From assembly GCA_030533405.1 (NCBI GenBank), contig JAUNJF010000029.1, positions 1-35,061 of the forward strand: a stretch of 35,061 bases of DNA, written 5' to 3'. Source of the DNA: Eubacteriales bacterium (GTDB lineage: Bacteria; Bacillota; Clostridia; Lachnospirales; Lachnospiraceae). Each line of letters starts with the position of its first letter. The first letter of the stretch is position 1. Positions 7,962 through 16,254 of the stretch are shown here, piece after piece. The notes beneath the pieces are model-generated. The model was not told the origin of the DNA. It saw only the letters and a list, made by a program, of their open reading frames with translations, and did no database searches. Both the position numbers and the translations under genes were made by a program.

Positions 7962-9302
7962 TTACATCCCGACTGACTCTCGAATAATCTGAGCCATATA
8001 ATCAATCATCTCATCTGTCATACCCGGATATACTCCTAACCAGAAAGTATCATTCATAATACGATCGGTATTCTTCAGATCACCAACGATACGATATCCT
8101 TCACCGGATGCTCGCATCTGATCGAAGCAAGGATGTTTTGTGAGATTACCGGCAAAGAGCATTCTTGTCTGAATTCCGTGTCCTTCGATATAAGACACTA
8201 CGTCCTTTCTATCAACGCCCTCCTTACATGTAATCAAGAAACCAAACCAGCTTGGCTTTGAATTCTCGCATGGTTCCGGAAGAATCAGCTTGCCCTCACA
8301 ACCTGCAAGTGCACGCTTCAATCTATCAAAGTTATGTCTACGTTTCTCAACAAATCCCGGAAATTTCACAATCTGGGCACATCCGATAGCAGCCTGCATA
8401 TCCGTTGCCTTAAGGTTATATCCAAAATGTGAATAAACATACTTGTGATCATATCCAAGCGGAAGCTCTCCGTACTGACGATCAAATCTGTGACCACACA
8501 AATTGTCTTGTCCGGATGCACAAATGCAATCTCTTCCCCAATCACGGAAAGAACGAATACACTTATGAAGTAATGGATTGTTTGTATACACAGCACCACC
8601 CTCACCCATAGTCATATGGTGTGGCGGATAGAAGGAAGACGTTCCAATATCTCCGATTGTACCTGAAAACTTCTCTTCTCCATCGAGTGTATAGGTTGTT
8701 CCAAGTGCATCACAGTTATCCTCAATCAGCCACAAATTGTGCTTGTCACAGAATTCCTTAACTGCTTTTAAATCAAAAGGATTACCCAATGTATGAGCAG
8801 CCATAACAACCTTTGTCTTTGGAGACAACGCAGCCTCTAACTGTGTAATATCCATATTGTACTGTGGAATCGTTACATCGATAAATACCGGTACAACCCC
8901 ATACTGAATTGCAGGAGTTACGGTCGTAGGGAAACCTGCAGCTACCGTAATCATCTCATCACCGGGTTTAACCTGTCTATCTCCCAAAAGAGGAGAAGTA
9001 AGTGCCATAAATGCATTCAAATTGGCGGATGAACCTGAATTTACCAACGAACAATATTTCACACCGAGATACTCTGCAAACTTCTTCTCAAACTCTGCTG
9101 TATATCGACCGGATGTCAACCAAAACTCCAATGCCGAATCCACAAGATTGCACATTTCCTCATGATCATAAACACGTGAAGCGTATGTAATGCGGTCACC
9201 CGGCTCAAATGGCTTTTTCTGATTGTGAAAAGTATCACAATACTCCGCAACCATACTTAATATTTCTTTTTTTGCCTGTTCTTCTGATTTATTTTCAAAC
9301 AT
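7962..9302 (-). CDS. rfbH: CDP-4-dehydro-6-deoxyglucose 3-dehydrase (E1)
   Basis: 446 residues of the DegT/DnrJ/EryC1 fold. The PLP lysine is replaced by histidine in SFYPPHHMTMGEGG (His228), the hallmark of the PMP-dependent E1 dehydrase. The [2Fe-2S] ligands known from Yersinia E1 (C-X57-C-X1-C-X7-C) are present as Cys197, Cys259, Cys261 and Cys269. A four-residue insertion after Cys197 makes the first gap X61. A fifth, non-ligand cysteine that I recall in the Yersinia enzyme is Gln here (CASGQDNLC). It removes the C3 hydroxyl of CDP-4-keto-6-deoxyglucose, on the way to 3,6-dideoxyhexoses. Its partner reductase E3 (DdhD/AscD) is not in the window. GGAGG lies 11 nt before ATG, and the rfbF stop is 3 nt upstream. 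Confidence 0.94.
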   Translation of the reverse strand: MFENKSEEQAKKEILSMVAEYCDTFHNQKKPFEPGDRITYASRVYDHEEMCNLVDSALEFWLTSGRYTAEFEKKFAEYLGVKYCSLVNSGSSANLNAFMALTSPLLGDRQVKPGDEMITVAAGFPTTVTPAIQYGVVPVFIDVTIPQYNMDITQLEAALSPKTKVVMAAHTLGNPFDLKAVKEFCDKHNLWLIEDNCDALGTTYTLDGEEKFSGTIGDIGTSSFYPPHHMTMGEGGAVYTNNPLLHKCIRSFRDWGRDCICASGQDNLCGHRFDRQYGELPLGYDHKYVYSHFGYNLKATDMQAAIGCAQIVKFPGFVEKRRHNFDRLKRALAGCEGKLILPEPCENSKPSWFGFLITCKEGVDRKDVVSYIEGHGIQTRMLFAGNLTKHPCFDQMRASGEGYRIVGDLKNTDRIMNDTFWLGVYPGMTDEMIDYMAQIIRESVGM

Positions 9303-9305
9303 TCT

Positions 9306-10088
9306 CTATGATTCCTCCCACTTCTTCCAAGGTGCTTTGTTCTTTGTCAACAAATGTTCTAATATATCCTTTTCTCTCTTTGTATCCATACATTGCCAGA
9401 ACCCTTTGTGAGAATACGACATCAACTGTCCCTCTTCTGCCAGTTTTTCCAAAGGTCCTTTTTCAAAAACAGTTTCATCTCCATCAATATAATCAAATAT
9501 CTCCGGATTTAATACCATATAGCCTGCATTAATCGGTGCGCCATCCACTGCACTCTTTTCTCGAAAGGAATGCACTGCATTATCACCACCAATGTCTAAC
9601 ACGCCTTTTGCCTGCTCCAACAATACAGAAGTCAAGGTTGCAATCTTACCATGCTGCTCATGGAACTGTACGAGCTTTGATATATCGACATCACACACAC
9701 CGTCTCCATAAGTCATCAGAAATGGCTCATTTCCTATATACGGCTGAATTCTCTTTATTCTGCCACCGGTCATGGTGTTTAGACCTGTGTCGACTACCGT
9801 TACCTTCCATGGCTCTGAATACTGATTGTGAACAATCATCTTATTACCTTGCGTAAAATCAAAGGTAATATCTGATGTGTGTAAGAAATAATCGGCAAAC
9901 CATTCCTTGATTACATGCTGCTTATATCCGGCACAGATTACAAACTCATTGTACCCATAATAGGAATACTCTTTCATTATGTGCCACAAAATCGGCTTGC
10001 CACCAATTTCAATCATCGGTTTTGGTTTGTATTCTGATTCCTCAGAAATACGGGTACCAAATCCACCTGCTAAAATTACTACCTTCAT
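9306..10088 (-). CDS. rfbF: Glucose-1-phosphate cytidylyltransferase
   Basis: 260-residue nucleotidyltransferase starting MKVVILAGGFGTRISEES, with the KPKPMIEIGGKPILWHIM motif of the CTP-specific RfbF family and YGDGVCDVDI carrying the metal-binding aspartate. It makes CDP-glucose from glucose 1-phosphate and CTP, the entry to the module below it. I place the start at ATG 10088, where homology begins, with AAGGAGG 5 nt upstream. A longer reading from TTG at 10115, behind GAGGAG, would add nine unconserved residues. It is the first gene after the ATPase/nuclease-like island, separated from it by 63 nt with no convincing hairpin. Its glucose 1-phosphate could come from the phosphoglucomutase at 13304-15064. 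Confidence 0.94.
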   Translation of the reverse strand: MKVVILAGGFGTRISEESEYKPKPMIEIGGKPILWHIMKEYSYYGYNEFVICAGYKQHVIKEWFADYFLHTSDITFDFTQGNKMIVHNQYSEPWKVTVVDTGLNTMTGGRIKRIQPYIGNEPFLMTYGDGVCDVDISKLVQFHEQHGKIATLTSVLLEQAKGVLDIGGDNAVHSFREKSAVDGAPINAGYMVLNPEIFDYIDGDETVFEKGPLEKLAEEGQLMSYSHKGFWQCMDTKREKDILEHLLTKNKAPWKKWEES

Positions 10089-10093
10089 TTTAT

Positions 10094-10100
10094 CCTCCTT
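10094..10100 (-). promoter_or_regulatory. Ribosome binding site of rfbF
   Basis: AAGGAGG on the minus strand, 5 nt before ATG at 10088. It decides the rfbF start in favour of 10088 over the TTG at 10115. Confidence 0.75.
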
Positions 10101-10151
10101 GTTTATTCCATACAATTTTCTCCTCTTGGCAAAAAAACATTCCCATCAACA

Positions 10152-10814
10152 TCAATCAGTATCCTTAAACACAAGATCTGTAAACATTTTGGGAAAAGCA
10201 ATTTCACACCCTCTTGAATTGTAACATGTAATTGTGTATGGGGCATGCGCTGAACAATTGACTTTTTTTGTTTTTCTCGGCTGAATACAGAAAAATAACG
10301 AATATATATCTTTTATTTTACTTCTTTGCAGACTATGTTTCATCAATCTTTGACATAATTGCTTTATATCAGGTCTCATAAAGCTCGGCAGCGTTTTATC
10401 CGGAGAACCAACCACCAGGCAAAATACCAAATCTCTTTTTTTCAAATATTTAGCAGCATCCGGATATTTTCCCTCATCCAACAAAAAGCTGATTGTATCC
10501 ATTATTTGATCAATCGCGTGTTTTGCTACCTGTTCAACCTTTGTACCTTTTAATTCAACCAACCATGTAATTTTTATGCCATCCTTTTTCATAGGCATAC
10601 TATATATTAAATTATCACAAATAAATTTACCTTCCGGAATATCAGCGATAAGTCCCTTATCTATCTTGACGATTTCCAAATTATATCCATTACTTACCGC
10701 AACAGGCAATAACGCCTTGCTCTCGGTTTCATCATCCTTGAGCACAAACGTTTCGCCTTGCGATATTATTTGGGAAATCTCTTCATGAAAAACACCCTTA
10801 CCCTTTTTTGCCAT
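10152..10814 (-). CDS. Hypothetical protein, possible PD-(D/E)xK nuclease-like effector paired with the upstream ATPase
   Basis: 220 residues, not a family I can name. A Glu-Glu near the N-terminus (11-12), then Asp67 (CDNLI) and about 20 residues later Glu87-Leu-Lys89 (WLVELKG) followed by a helix (VEQVAKHAIDQI) match the core of PD-(D/E)xK nucleases: acidic helix, D, ExK, helix. The C-terminal third is basic and cysteine-containing (Cys187, Cys197, Cys203), without a clear zinc motif. There is no signal peptide or membrane segment. The gene starts 2 nt after the ATPase stop, with GAGGA inside the ATPase 3' end, so translation is coupled. An ATPase plus small nuclease unit recalls antiphage systems. 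Function is inferred from motif and pairing only; a non-catalytic DNA-binding partner is equally possible. Confidence 0.6.
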   Translation of the reverse strand: MAKKGKGVFHEEISQIISQGETFVLKDDETESKALLPVAVSNGYNLEIVKIDKGLIADIPEGKFICDNLIYSMPMKKDGIKITWLVELKGTKVEQVAKHAIDQIMDTISFLLDEGKYPDAAKYLKKRDLVFCLVVGSPDKTLPSFMRPDIKQLCQRLMKHSLQRSKIKDIYSLFFCIQPRKTKKVNCSAHAPYTITCYNSRGCEIAFPKMFTDLVFKDTD

Positions 10815-10816
10815 AG

Positions 10817-12175
10817 CTAATCCTCGTTTGCATAATCCAATTCAATATTATACAGCTTCGTATATGTTTCATTAAATTCTTGAGATATTTCATCAATTTT
10901 GTATGAACAAATTTCTCTGGCTTCATCATCAAACAGATTTTCCAATTGTGCATTATTTTCATGTTGAATTTTATATGCAGATAAAGCTCCATAATGAATC
11001 ATTTTATATCTACCTATTATTTTTTCTATCTCACTCTCAATTTGTTGTTTTTCCTGGCATAACACACCTGCATAATATGCGTTATTTACCGCATTTAAAA
11101 CATACGGACTATGCGTAGTGAGCAACACTTTACTCTCATTTAAATTTGCAAACATGATAATTAATTCTACTATTTTCTTTTGCAAAGACGGATAAATATG
11201 TGCCTCCGGCTCTTCAATAATCACAAACGCTTTTTCTTTCCGCAAAATAAGAACATACAAATAATTAATCAGCCACAGAATTTCCTGCTGACCGGATGAT
11301 GCAAAATTGATTTCGATTTTGCCATTATTATTCGTTTTATCGTCAATGAGCAAATATTCCTCTCCGTTTTCAAAGAAATATTCCCCATGCAACATCTCAA
11401 TTATTTCAGCAATCAAATATTGCATATTATATTTTCTTTTTCCATCCGGATAATACTTATGCGCAGAAGAAAGCCCTTCTTTAAAATATCCACGAATATT
11501 ATCAATAATCTGCATAAATTGTTCTGTTATTAAATCCATATTCTTCCCGGCTGTCATAATTAACGATTTACTATTTGCCATAGTTGTTAATAGACTTCTG
11601 CCCGCAGGAATATAATACGTCTCTTCTTCATCATTAAAAATTTCATTTACGCTTTTCTTTATGATTTCATGATTTCGAATACGTTCTGCAGTCGCAAATG
11701 CAATGCTCGTTATTGTTTTTGCAGATGCTTCTGATATTTTTCTAACTTGTCCTTCCAGTTCACGAATAGCATAATTTAATTTTTTACTAAATCGAACACT
11801 TAAGTATTTTTTTTGTCCGTTTTTTAACGCAACATCAATCCAAATATCATCTGAAAAATGATATTTGAGATACATATCATCCTTTAAATCCCAGCTTTTC
11901 CCAAACAGTCGAACAAAAATATCCTTGAATTGTCCCTTTAATACCTTAACGCATCTCACATCTTTATTCACATTGTTGATATTGGAAATAGATATGCCAT
12001 CACTTAACTGACATAAATAATCAATGACATTTGTTTTTATCAATCGAAAGAAATATATCCCCTTTGCAATCGTACTTTTTCCGGTAGCCTGCTCGCCAAT
12101 TAAAAGATTAATACGATTGATATCCATATGAATCTCCTTAATTGGACCAAGATTTTTAATATATATATTTTGCAT
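10817..12175 (-). CDS. AAA_15/OLD-type ABC-fold ATPase (candidate defence sensor)
   Basis: 452 residues with SMC/RecF-style ATPase motifs: Walker A GEQATGKST (27-35), an ABC-like signature SSGQQE (293-298), Walker B FVIIEEPEAH (317-326) and switch histidine His355 in TTHSPYVLN. YIPAGRS (188-194) is a motif seen in the predicted ATPases of COG1106/COG4938 type. A central helical insertion spans about 130-290. It ends in a charged C-terminus without a TOPRIM domain, so it is not a full OLD nuclease. ATG at 12175 is chosen because the conserved strand starts there and GAGGAGG lies 7 nt upstream; a start at 12232 would add a hydrophobic, unconserved extension. It forms a bicistronic unit with 10152-10814. 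Related ATPases act in PARIS, Septu and similar systems; a DNA-repair role cannot be excluded. Confidence 0.83.
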   Translation of the reverse strand: MQNIYIKNLGPIKEIHMDINRINLLIGEQATGKSTIAKGIYFFRLIKTNVIDYLCQLSDGISISNINNVNKDVRCVKVLKGQFKDIFVRLFGKSWDLKDDMYLKYHFSDDIWIDVALKNGQKKYLSVRFSKKLNYAIRELEGQVRKISEASAKTITSIAFATAERIRNHEIIKKSVNEIFNDEEETYYIPAGRSLLTTMANSKSLIMTAGKNMDLITEQFMQIIDNIRGYFKEGLSSAHKYYPDGKRKYNMQYLIAEIIEMLHGEYFFENGEEYLLIDDKTNNNGKIEINFASSGQQEILWLINYLYVLILRKEKAFVIIEEPEAHIYPSLQKKIVELIIMFANLNESKVLLTTHSPYVLNAVNNAYYAGVLCQEKQQIESEIEKIIGRYKMIHYGALSAYKIQHENNAQLENLFDDEAREICSYKIDEISQEFNETYTKLYNIELDYANED

Positions 12176-12182
12176 CAAACTG

Positions 12183-12189
12183 CCTCCTC
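12183..12189 (-). promoter_or_regulatory. Ribosome binding site of the AAA ATPase gene
   Basis: GAGGAGG on the minus strand, 7 nt before ATG at 12175. It supports the shorter ATPase start rather than 12232. Confidence 0.7.
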
Positions 12190-12303
12190 GTTTTACACTA
12201 CATAATAATATTACAAATATTGTTGTTTTCATCTATTTGGAGAATACCACAACTATATAAAAATAGGAAGTACAGTTCTTTCCAAAATCATCGTTTCTCA
12301 TAA

Positions 12304-13269
12304 CTACTTCAACTCCACCGTATTCGGTGCTGTTCCATAATCATAATATATTTTTCCACTTTCCAGTATATGCTGTCTTAATTCTCCAATCGGATGACTC
12401 TCATAATACCCCGATCCTATATCCGCAAAATATGCTTCTGCACCCATACTGTCATAGTATTCTGTAAATAATCCCCAGTTTCCATGGTGACTTAGCTGCA
12501 CATATGTACTGTTTAACATCGAACCATATGTCTCCTGCATATAATTATTCATATCAAGCTTCATATCCCCGGTATACAAAAACTATCCTGAACATTGGTA
12601 AACCGCAAACAAAGCGAACCGTTATTTTGATAGTCACATTGTTCGCCTACATTAGCCTTTACAATGTCATCAAACGAATTAAACACTTGTACGTCCAACC
12701 CACAGATGTCCAACCTCTCATCGCGTTTTAAATGTACAACCTTCGGATCATTCTTTGTAAGCTCATGGTATGTATGCAACGGAGCCGTTCCCTGCCCATC
12801 ATATGGCTCTCCTTTTTCCATTACAAAATCATAATCCGTTCCATTATCATAAATCATATCAATGGTAATCCCTTGCGGATTGGCATATATTTCATTAAAT
12901 GCACCAACATGATCACTATGTGTATGCGAAATAATCCACGCATCAACATGATTGCCATGTTGTGCAATCACGTTTCGTACCGCGTCCGCATTCTCTGCCC
13001 AACCACCATCGATTACTATTAATTTCCCGTTATTTGTAATTGTGTAAAAATTTGCTACATCAGTTGTTGGGTCCGAATATTGTGTAACAAAACATTCAGT
13101 CTCACGCTCTTTGTTCTTACGATCTTGTAGTAAAATTACTATACCAAATACAAAGACACAAACACAAATAAATAAAATAATTAATTTTTTTTAATCTGTC
13201 TTTCTTCCAATTCCACTTACTAATACTAACTCTTCCTTCATTGAAAATGTGATAAGTACAATACTGCAT
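12304..13269 (-). pseudogene. Metallo-beta-lactamase-fold hydrolase broken by two homopolymer indels
   Basis: Three frames together encode one MBL-fold protein of about 320 residues. The first segment (from ATG 13269, start uncertain) ends in the charged KWNWKKDRLKK. One base too many in the A8 run at 13185-13192 shifts the frame away from a hydrophobic anchor (LIILFICVCVFVFG), a VIDGGW strand and the zinc motif HTHSDH. A second shift at the T5 run (plus-strand A5, 12578-12582) separates DSF from LYTGDMKLD and SHHGNWG, which supply the remaining metal ligands. Removing one A and adding one T restores a single frame. The protein looks like a membrane-anchored, ComEC-like extracytoplasmic MBL hydrolase. 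Either the gene is decayed or both indels are sequencing errors; homopolymer location makes the latter a real possibility. Confidence 0.8.
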
Positions 13270-13303
13270 ATGAAATATACTTTTTTATGCTCCCCCAACG
13301 GCA

Positions 13304-15064
13304 TTACATCGCATCAACAACAGCTTTCATCTCAATAAGTTTTTTCTCTGCCGCCTTCATACTTACTTCATTTACACCAAAATAGTACTTAATCTTCGGC
13401 TCCGTGCCGGAAGGACGAACCGCCATCCATGCATCGTTTTCAAGCTCATAATATAAAACATTTGATTTTGGCAATCCCGTCTTTGTCTCAGTCCCTGTTG
13501 CAAGCTCAAGCCTCGTATCTGCAGAATAATCACGAATCGCAACGACCGGAATTCCCGCTACCTCATTCAGAGGATTCGCACGAAGATTATCCATAATTGC
13601 CTGAATCTGCTTAGCACCATCCACACCCTTTAGTGTAACAGACTTTGCACCCTCAAAATAATATCCGTACTTTTTATACATATCATTCATCGCATCACAA
13701 AGAGTCTCTCCCTTGTTTGCACAATATGCAGCTACCTCACACAGAATAACAACTGCACCACAGGCATCCTTGTCTCTTGTATAGTCGCCAACCAAACAGC
13801 CAAAGCTCTCTTCCATGCCATACACATACTTGTAGGTATTCTGCTCCTCGAAGAACTTAATCTGCTCTCCGATATATTTAAACCCGGTCAGTGTCTCGAT
13901 AAATTTCAAATCATACGCATCTGCAATCGCCTTCGCAAGATTTGATGTTACAATCGTACTGCAAATTGCACCATTTTCCGGAAGTGTGCCATTTGCCTGC
14001 TTCTCACGACACACATACTCTCCCATCAATGCACCGGTCATATTCGCATTAAAACGAACATACGGATAATCCGGTGTATTTGCAAGTTCGGTATCTGCAA
14101 ATGTATGATTGGTATCCTTTACATAGATTCCGAGTCGGTCCGCATCCGGATCGGTTGCAAGCACAATATCCGCATCCTTCTCCTTCGCAAGTGCAAGTGA
14201 AAGCGCAAAACCATCCGGATTCTCCGGATTCGGTGATTTTACGGTTGGAAAATTACCATCCGGCAACTCCTGTTCCTTCACTACATACACATTTACAAAC
14301 CCAAGACGCTTCAACACCTCCTGGACAGGAACATTTCCGGTTCCATGAAGTGGTGTATACACAATCTTCAACGAATCTGTTACTTTTTCAATAACTTCCG
14401 GATGGATAACCTGTTCAATCAATTCTACATAGTAGTCTTCATCCACCGATGTAGGAACCATATTGTACAGCCCTTTTTCTACAGCATCTTCATAAGCCAT
14501 AGTAAGTACCTGATCATAACCTTCTACCTTTGCAACATGCGCCAAGATATTCTTATCATGTGGTGGCGTAATCTGTCCACCATCCTCCCAATAAACTTTA
14601 TAACCATTATATTCCGGTGGGTTATGGCTTGCCGTAATTACAACTCCTGCCACACAGCCAAGTTTTCTTACCGCATAAGATAGTTCCGGCGTCGGGCGCA
14701 AAGAATCAAAGATATATGTCTTGATTCCGTTCGCATTCAGACAAAGTGCGGTTGCCTTGGCAAACTCAGGGGACATTCTTCTTGAGTCAAATGCTACTGC
14801 AACCCCCTGATTTTTGGCCTTATCGCCAAGTTCACTAATATAGTTTGCAAGCCCTTGTGTTGCCTTCGTAACCGTATAAACATTCATACGGTTTGTTCCG
14901 GCACCAATCACACCGCGAAGTCCTCCTGTACCGAACTTCAACTCTCTGTAAAAACGGTCTTCGATTTCTTTTTCATCTTGCGCAATCGCGCGAAGTTCCT
15001 GCTTGGTTGCCTCGTCAAAATACGGTGCATCAAGCCAGAACTGATAATTTTCCTGATACGTCAT
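13304..15064 (-). CDS. Phosphoglucomutase/phosphomannomutase (alpha-D-phosphohexomutase)
   Basis: 586 residues, the long PgcA/PGM2-like form common in Firmicutes. Motifs in order: FGTGGLRG (44-51), phosphoserine loop TASHNPPEYNGYK (Ser146), the metal-binding ATDPDADRLG, the sugar-specificity loop GMEESFG and the phosphate-binding RPSGTEPK near the C-terminus. It interconverts glucose 6-phosphate and glucose 1-phosphate, feeding rfbF (CDP-glucose) and probably the UDP/dTDP-sugar routes. It lies directly after the hairpin at 15127-15168, so it probably has its own promoter in the 60 nt between. A TATTAT hexamer is present there, but I see no good -35, so I do not call one. A weak GAGG precedes the ATG. 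Confidence 0.95.
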   Translation of the reverse strand: MTYQENYQFWLDAPYFDEATKQELRAIAQDEKEIEDRFYRELKFGTGGLRGVIGAGTNRMNVYTVTKATQGLANYISELGDKAKNQGVAVAFDSRRMSPEFAKATALCLNANGIKTYIFDSLRPTPELSYAVRKLGCVAGVVITASHNPPEYNGYKVYWEDGGQITPPHDKNILAHVAKVEGYDQVLTMAYEDAVEKGLYNMVPTSVDEDYYVELIEQVIHPEVIEKVTDSLKIVYTPLHGTGNVPVQEVLKRLGFVNVYVVKEQELPDGNFPTVKSPNPENPDGFALSLALAKEKDADIVLATDPDADRLGIYVKDTNHTFADTELANTPDYPYVRFNANMTGALMGEYVCREKQANGTLPENGAICSTIVTSNLAKAIADAYDLKFIETLTGFKYIGEQIKFFEEQNTYKYVYGMEESFGCLVGDYTRDKDACGAVVILCEVAAYCANKGETLCDAMNDMYKKYGYYFEGAKSVTLKGVDGAKQIQAIMDNLRANPLNEVAGIPVVAIRDYSADTRLELATGTETKTGLPKSNVLYYELENDAWMAVRPSGTEPKIKYYFGVNEVSMKAAEKKLIEMKAVVDAM

Positions 15065-15126
15065 GGATTACCTCGCTTTCGTATTCCATTTCCATAATAA
15101 ACACCATCAATCACTATCCTTATATC

Positions 15127-15168
15127 AAAAAACAAGCGAAAAAACCGTCATTCTATCGCTTGTTTTTT
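15127..15168 (-). terminator. Intrinsic terminator, potentially bidirectional
   Basis: A 13-bp perfect inverted repeat (AAAAAACAAGCGA at 15127-15139, TCGCTTGTTTTTT at 15156-15168) encloses a 16-nt loop, with an A/T tract on each arm. On the minus strand it follows the oxidoreductase stop at 15177 and precedes the phosphoglucomutase start at 15064. It therefore probably divides this otherwise continuous locus into two transcription units. The GC part of the stem is short, so termination may be partial. Confidence 0.72.
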
Positions 15169-15176
15169 CTTCCGTA

Positions 15177-16226
15177 CTATATTGAAACATTTACAACCAC
15201 ATTATTTTTCGCTGATTCAAAGGCAGCTTCTACAATTTTCATCTGTCTCAAAATCTGCGTTGTGGTTACATATGGCTGTTCTACTCCCTCTGCCGCTTTT
15301 AACAGATTGTCCCAATAACATAATGTCATATCAGCTTCTTCAGGAATATTAATTTGTTCAATATGTTCCGGCTGTAATGGTGCCATGGTCCTGCTTGGGC
15401 CTAATACCTTCTGTCCTACTACACTGTCAAAGCCTTTTACTTCTCCCTTAATGCGTGCGACCCCGCCAATCTTTCCTGAAAAATCATCCAGCTTCATAGT
15501 GCCTCTATCACCAAACACAAACCATCTAGGAAGCTTCTGTAATGCAAATGTGCTAACAGACACTTTTGCACATACACCATTGCTTAACATCATTGTAATT
15601 TCAAAGAAGTCATCTACCGCAGGAGTCAGAACACTCAATATACGTGCATATACACTCGTTACTACCTCTGAACTATACAATTGCAGGATTTGGTCTATTA
15701 AATGAACGCCCCAATCATATAGCATTCCGCCGCCCGATTCCGGATCGGCACGCCAGCCAAAGCAAACCCCTCTTTCGCCAAAGACTCTCGATTCTATCGT
15801 AGTAATCTTTCCAATTTTGCCGCTTCTTACTACATCGCAAACCGCCCTGAAATCTGGATCCCATCTTCTCTGCTGATGAACCGTAAAGAATTTTCCTGTT
15901 TCTTCCGAACACTTGATAATGTTCTCCATTTCAGCAACTGACATCGTTGCCGGCTTTTCACACATAACATTTTTTCCTGCCTTCATCGATGCAAGCGCAT
16001 ATTTCTCATGCCACTGATTCGGCGTAGCAATCACAACCAAATCAATATCTGCACATAAAAATTCTTCTAAAGTAGAATAAATGTCCAACCCTTTTTCACG
16101 TGCATCCTCCAGTTTGTCCTTATCCGTATCAAATGCACATACCACTTTTGCATTGTCAAAGTGTGATACCTTTTCAAAATGGAAATGACCCATGTACCCA
16201 AATCCAATAATTCCAATTTTAACCAT
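15177..16226 (-). CDS. Gfo/Idh/MocA-family sugar oxidoreductase
   Basis: 349 residues. N-terminal Rossmann motif GFGYMG, the MCEKPATMS motif (catalytic lysine of the family), and GGGMLYDWGVHLID supplying the active-site Asp/His. These NAD(P)-dependent enzymes oxidise or reduce a hydroxyl of a free or nucleotide-linked sugar. GGAGG lies 6 nt before ATG. It follows an aminotransferase and a hexapeptide acetyltransferase. With those it could form a 3-keto, 3-amino, 3-N-acetyl route like WlbA/WlbC/WlbB, but the GGG...H element is more like generic members than like WlbA. The other oxidoreductase at 22805-23785 looks closer to WlbA. Substrate unassigned. Confidence 0.87.
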   Translation of the reverse strand: MVKIGIIGFGYMGHFHFEKVSHFDNAKVVCAFDTDKDKLEDAREKGLDIYSTLEEFLCADIDLVVIATPNQWHEKYALASMKAGKNVMCEKPATMSVAEMENIIKCSEETGKFFTVHQQRRWDPDFRAVCDVVRSGKIGKITTIESRVFGERGVCFGWRADPESGGGMLYDWGVHLIDQILQLYSSEVVTSVYARILSVLTPAVDDFFEITMMLSNGVCAKVSVSTFALQKLPRWFVFGDRGTMKLDDFSGKIGGVARIKGEVKGFDSVVGQKVLGPSRTMAPLQPEHIEQINIPEEADMTLCYWDNLLKAAEGVEQPYVTTTQILRQMKIVEAAFESAKNNVVVNVSI

Positions 16227-16254
16227 AATTTTCCTCCGTAGTATATATATTCAC

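Noticed and set aside
7962-9302. Ordinary DegT aminotransferase
   Set aside because: The PLP lysine is His228 and four Fe-S cysteines are present, which identifies the E1 dehydrase.
10089-10151. Terminator after the nuclease-like gene
   Set aside because: There is a T7 run on the minus strand but no stable GC stem before it.
12304-12971. Two separate small genes (12304-12579 and 12561-12971)
   Set aside because: Together they carry the ordered motifs of one MBL hydrolase and start at TTG and GTG codons without ribosome sites, so they are fragments of one broken gene.
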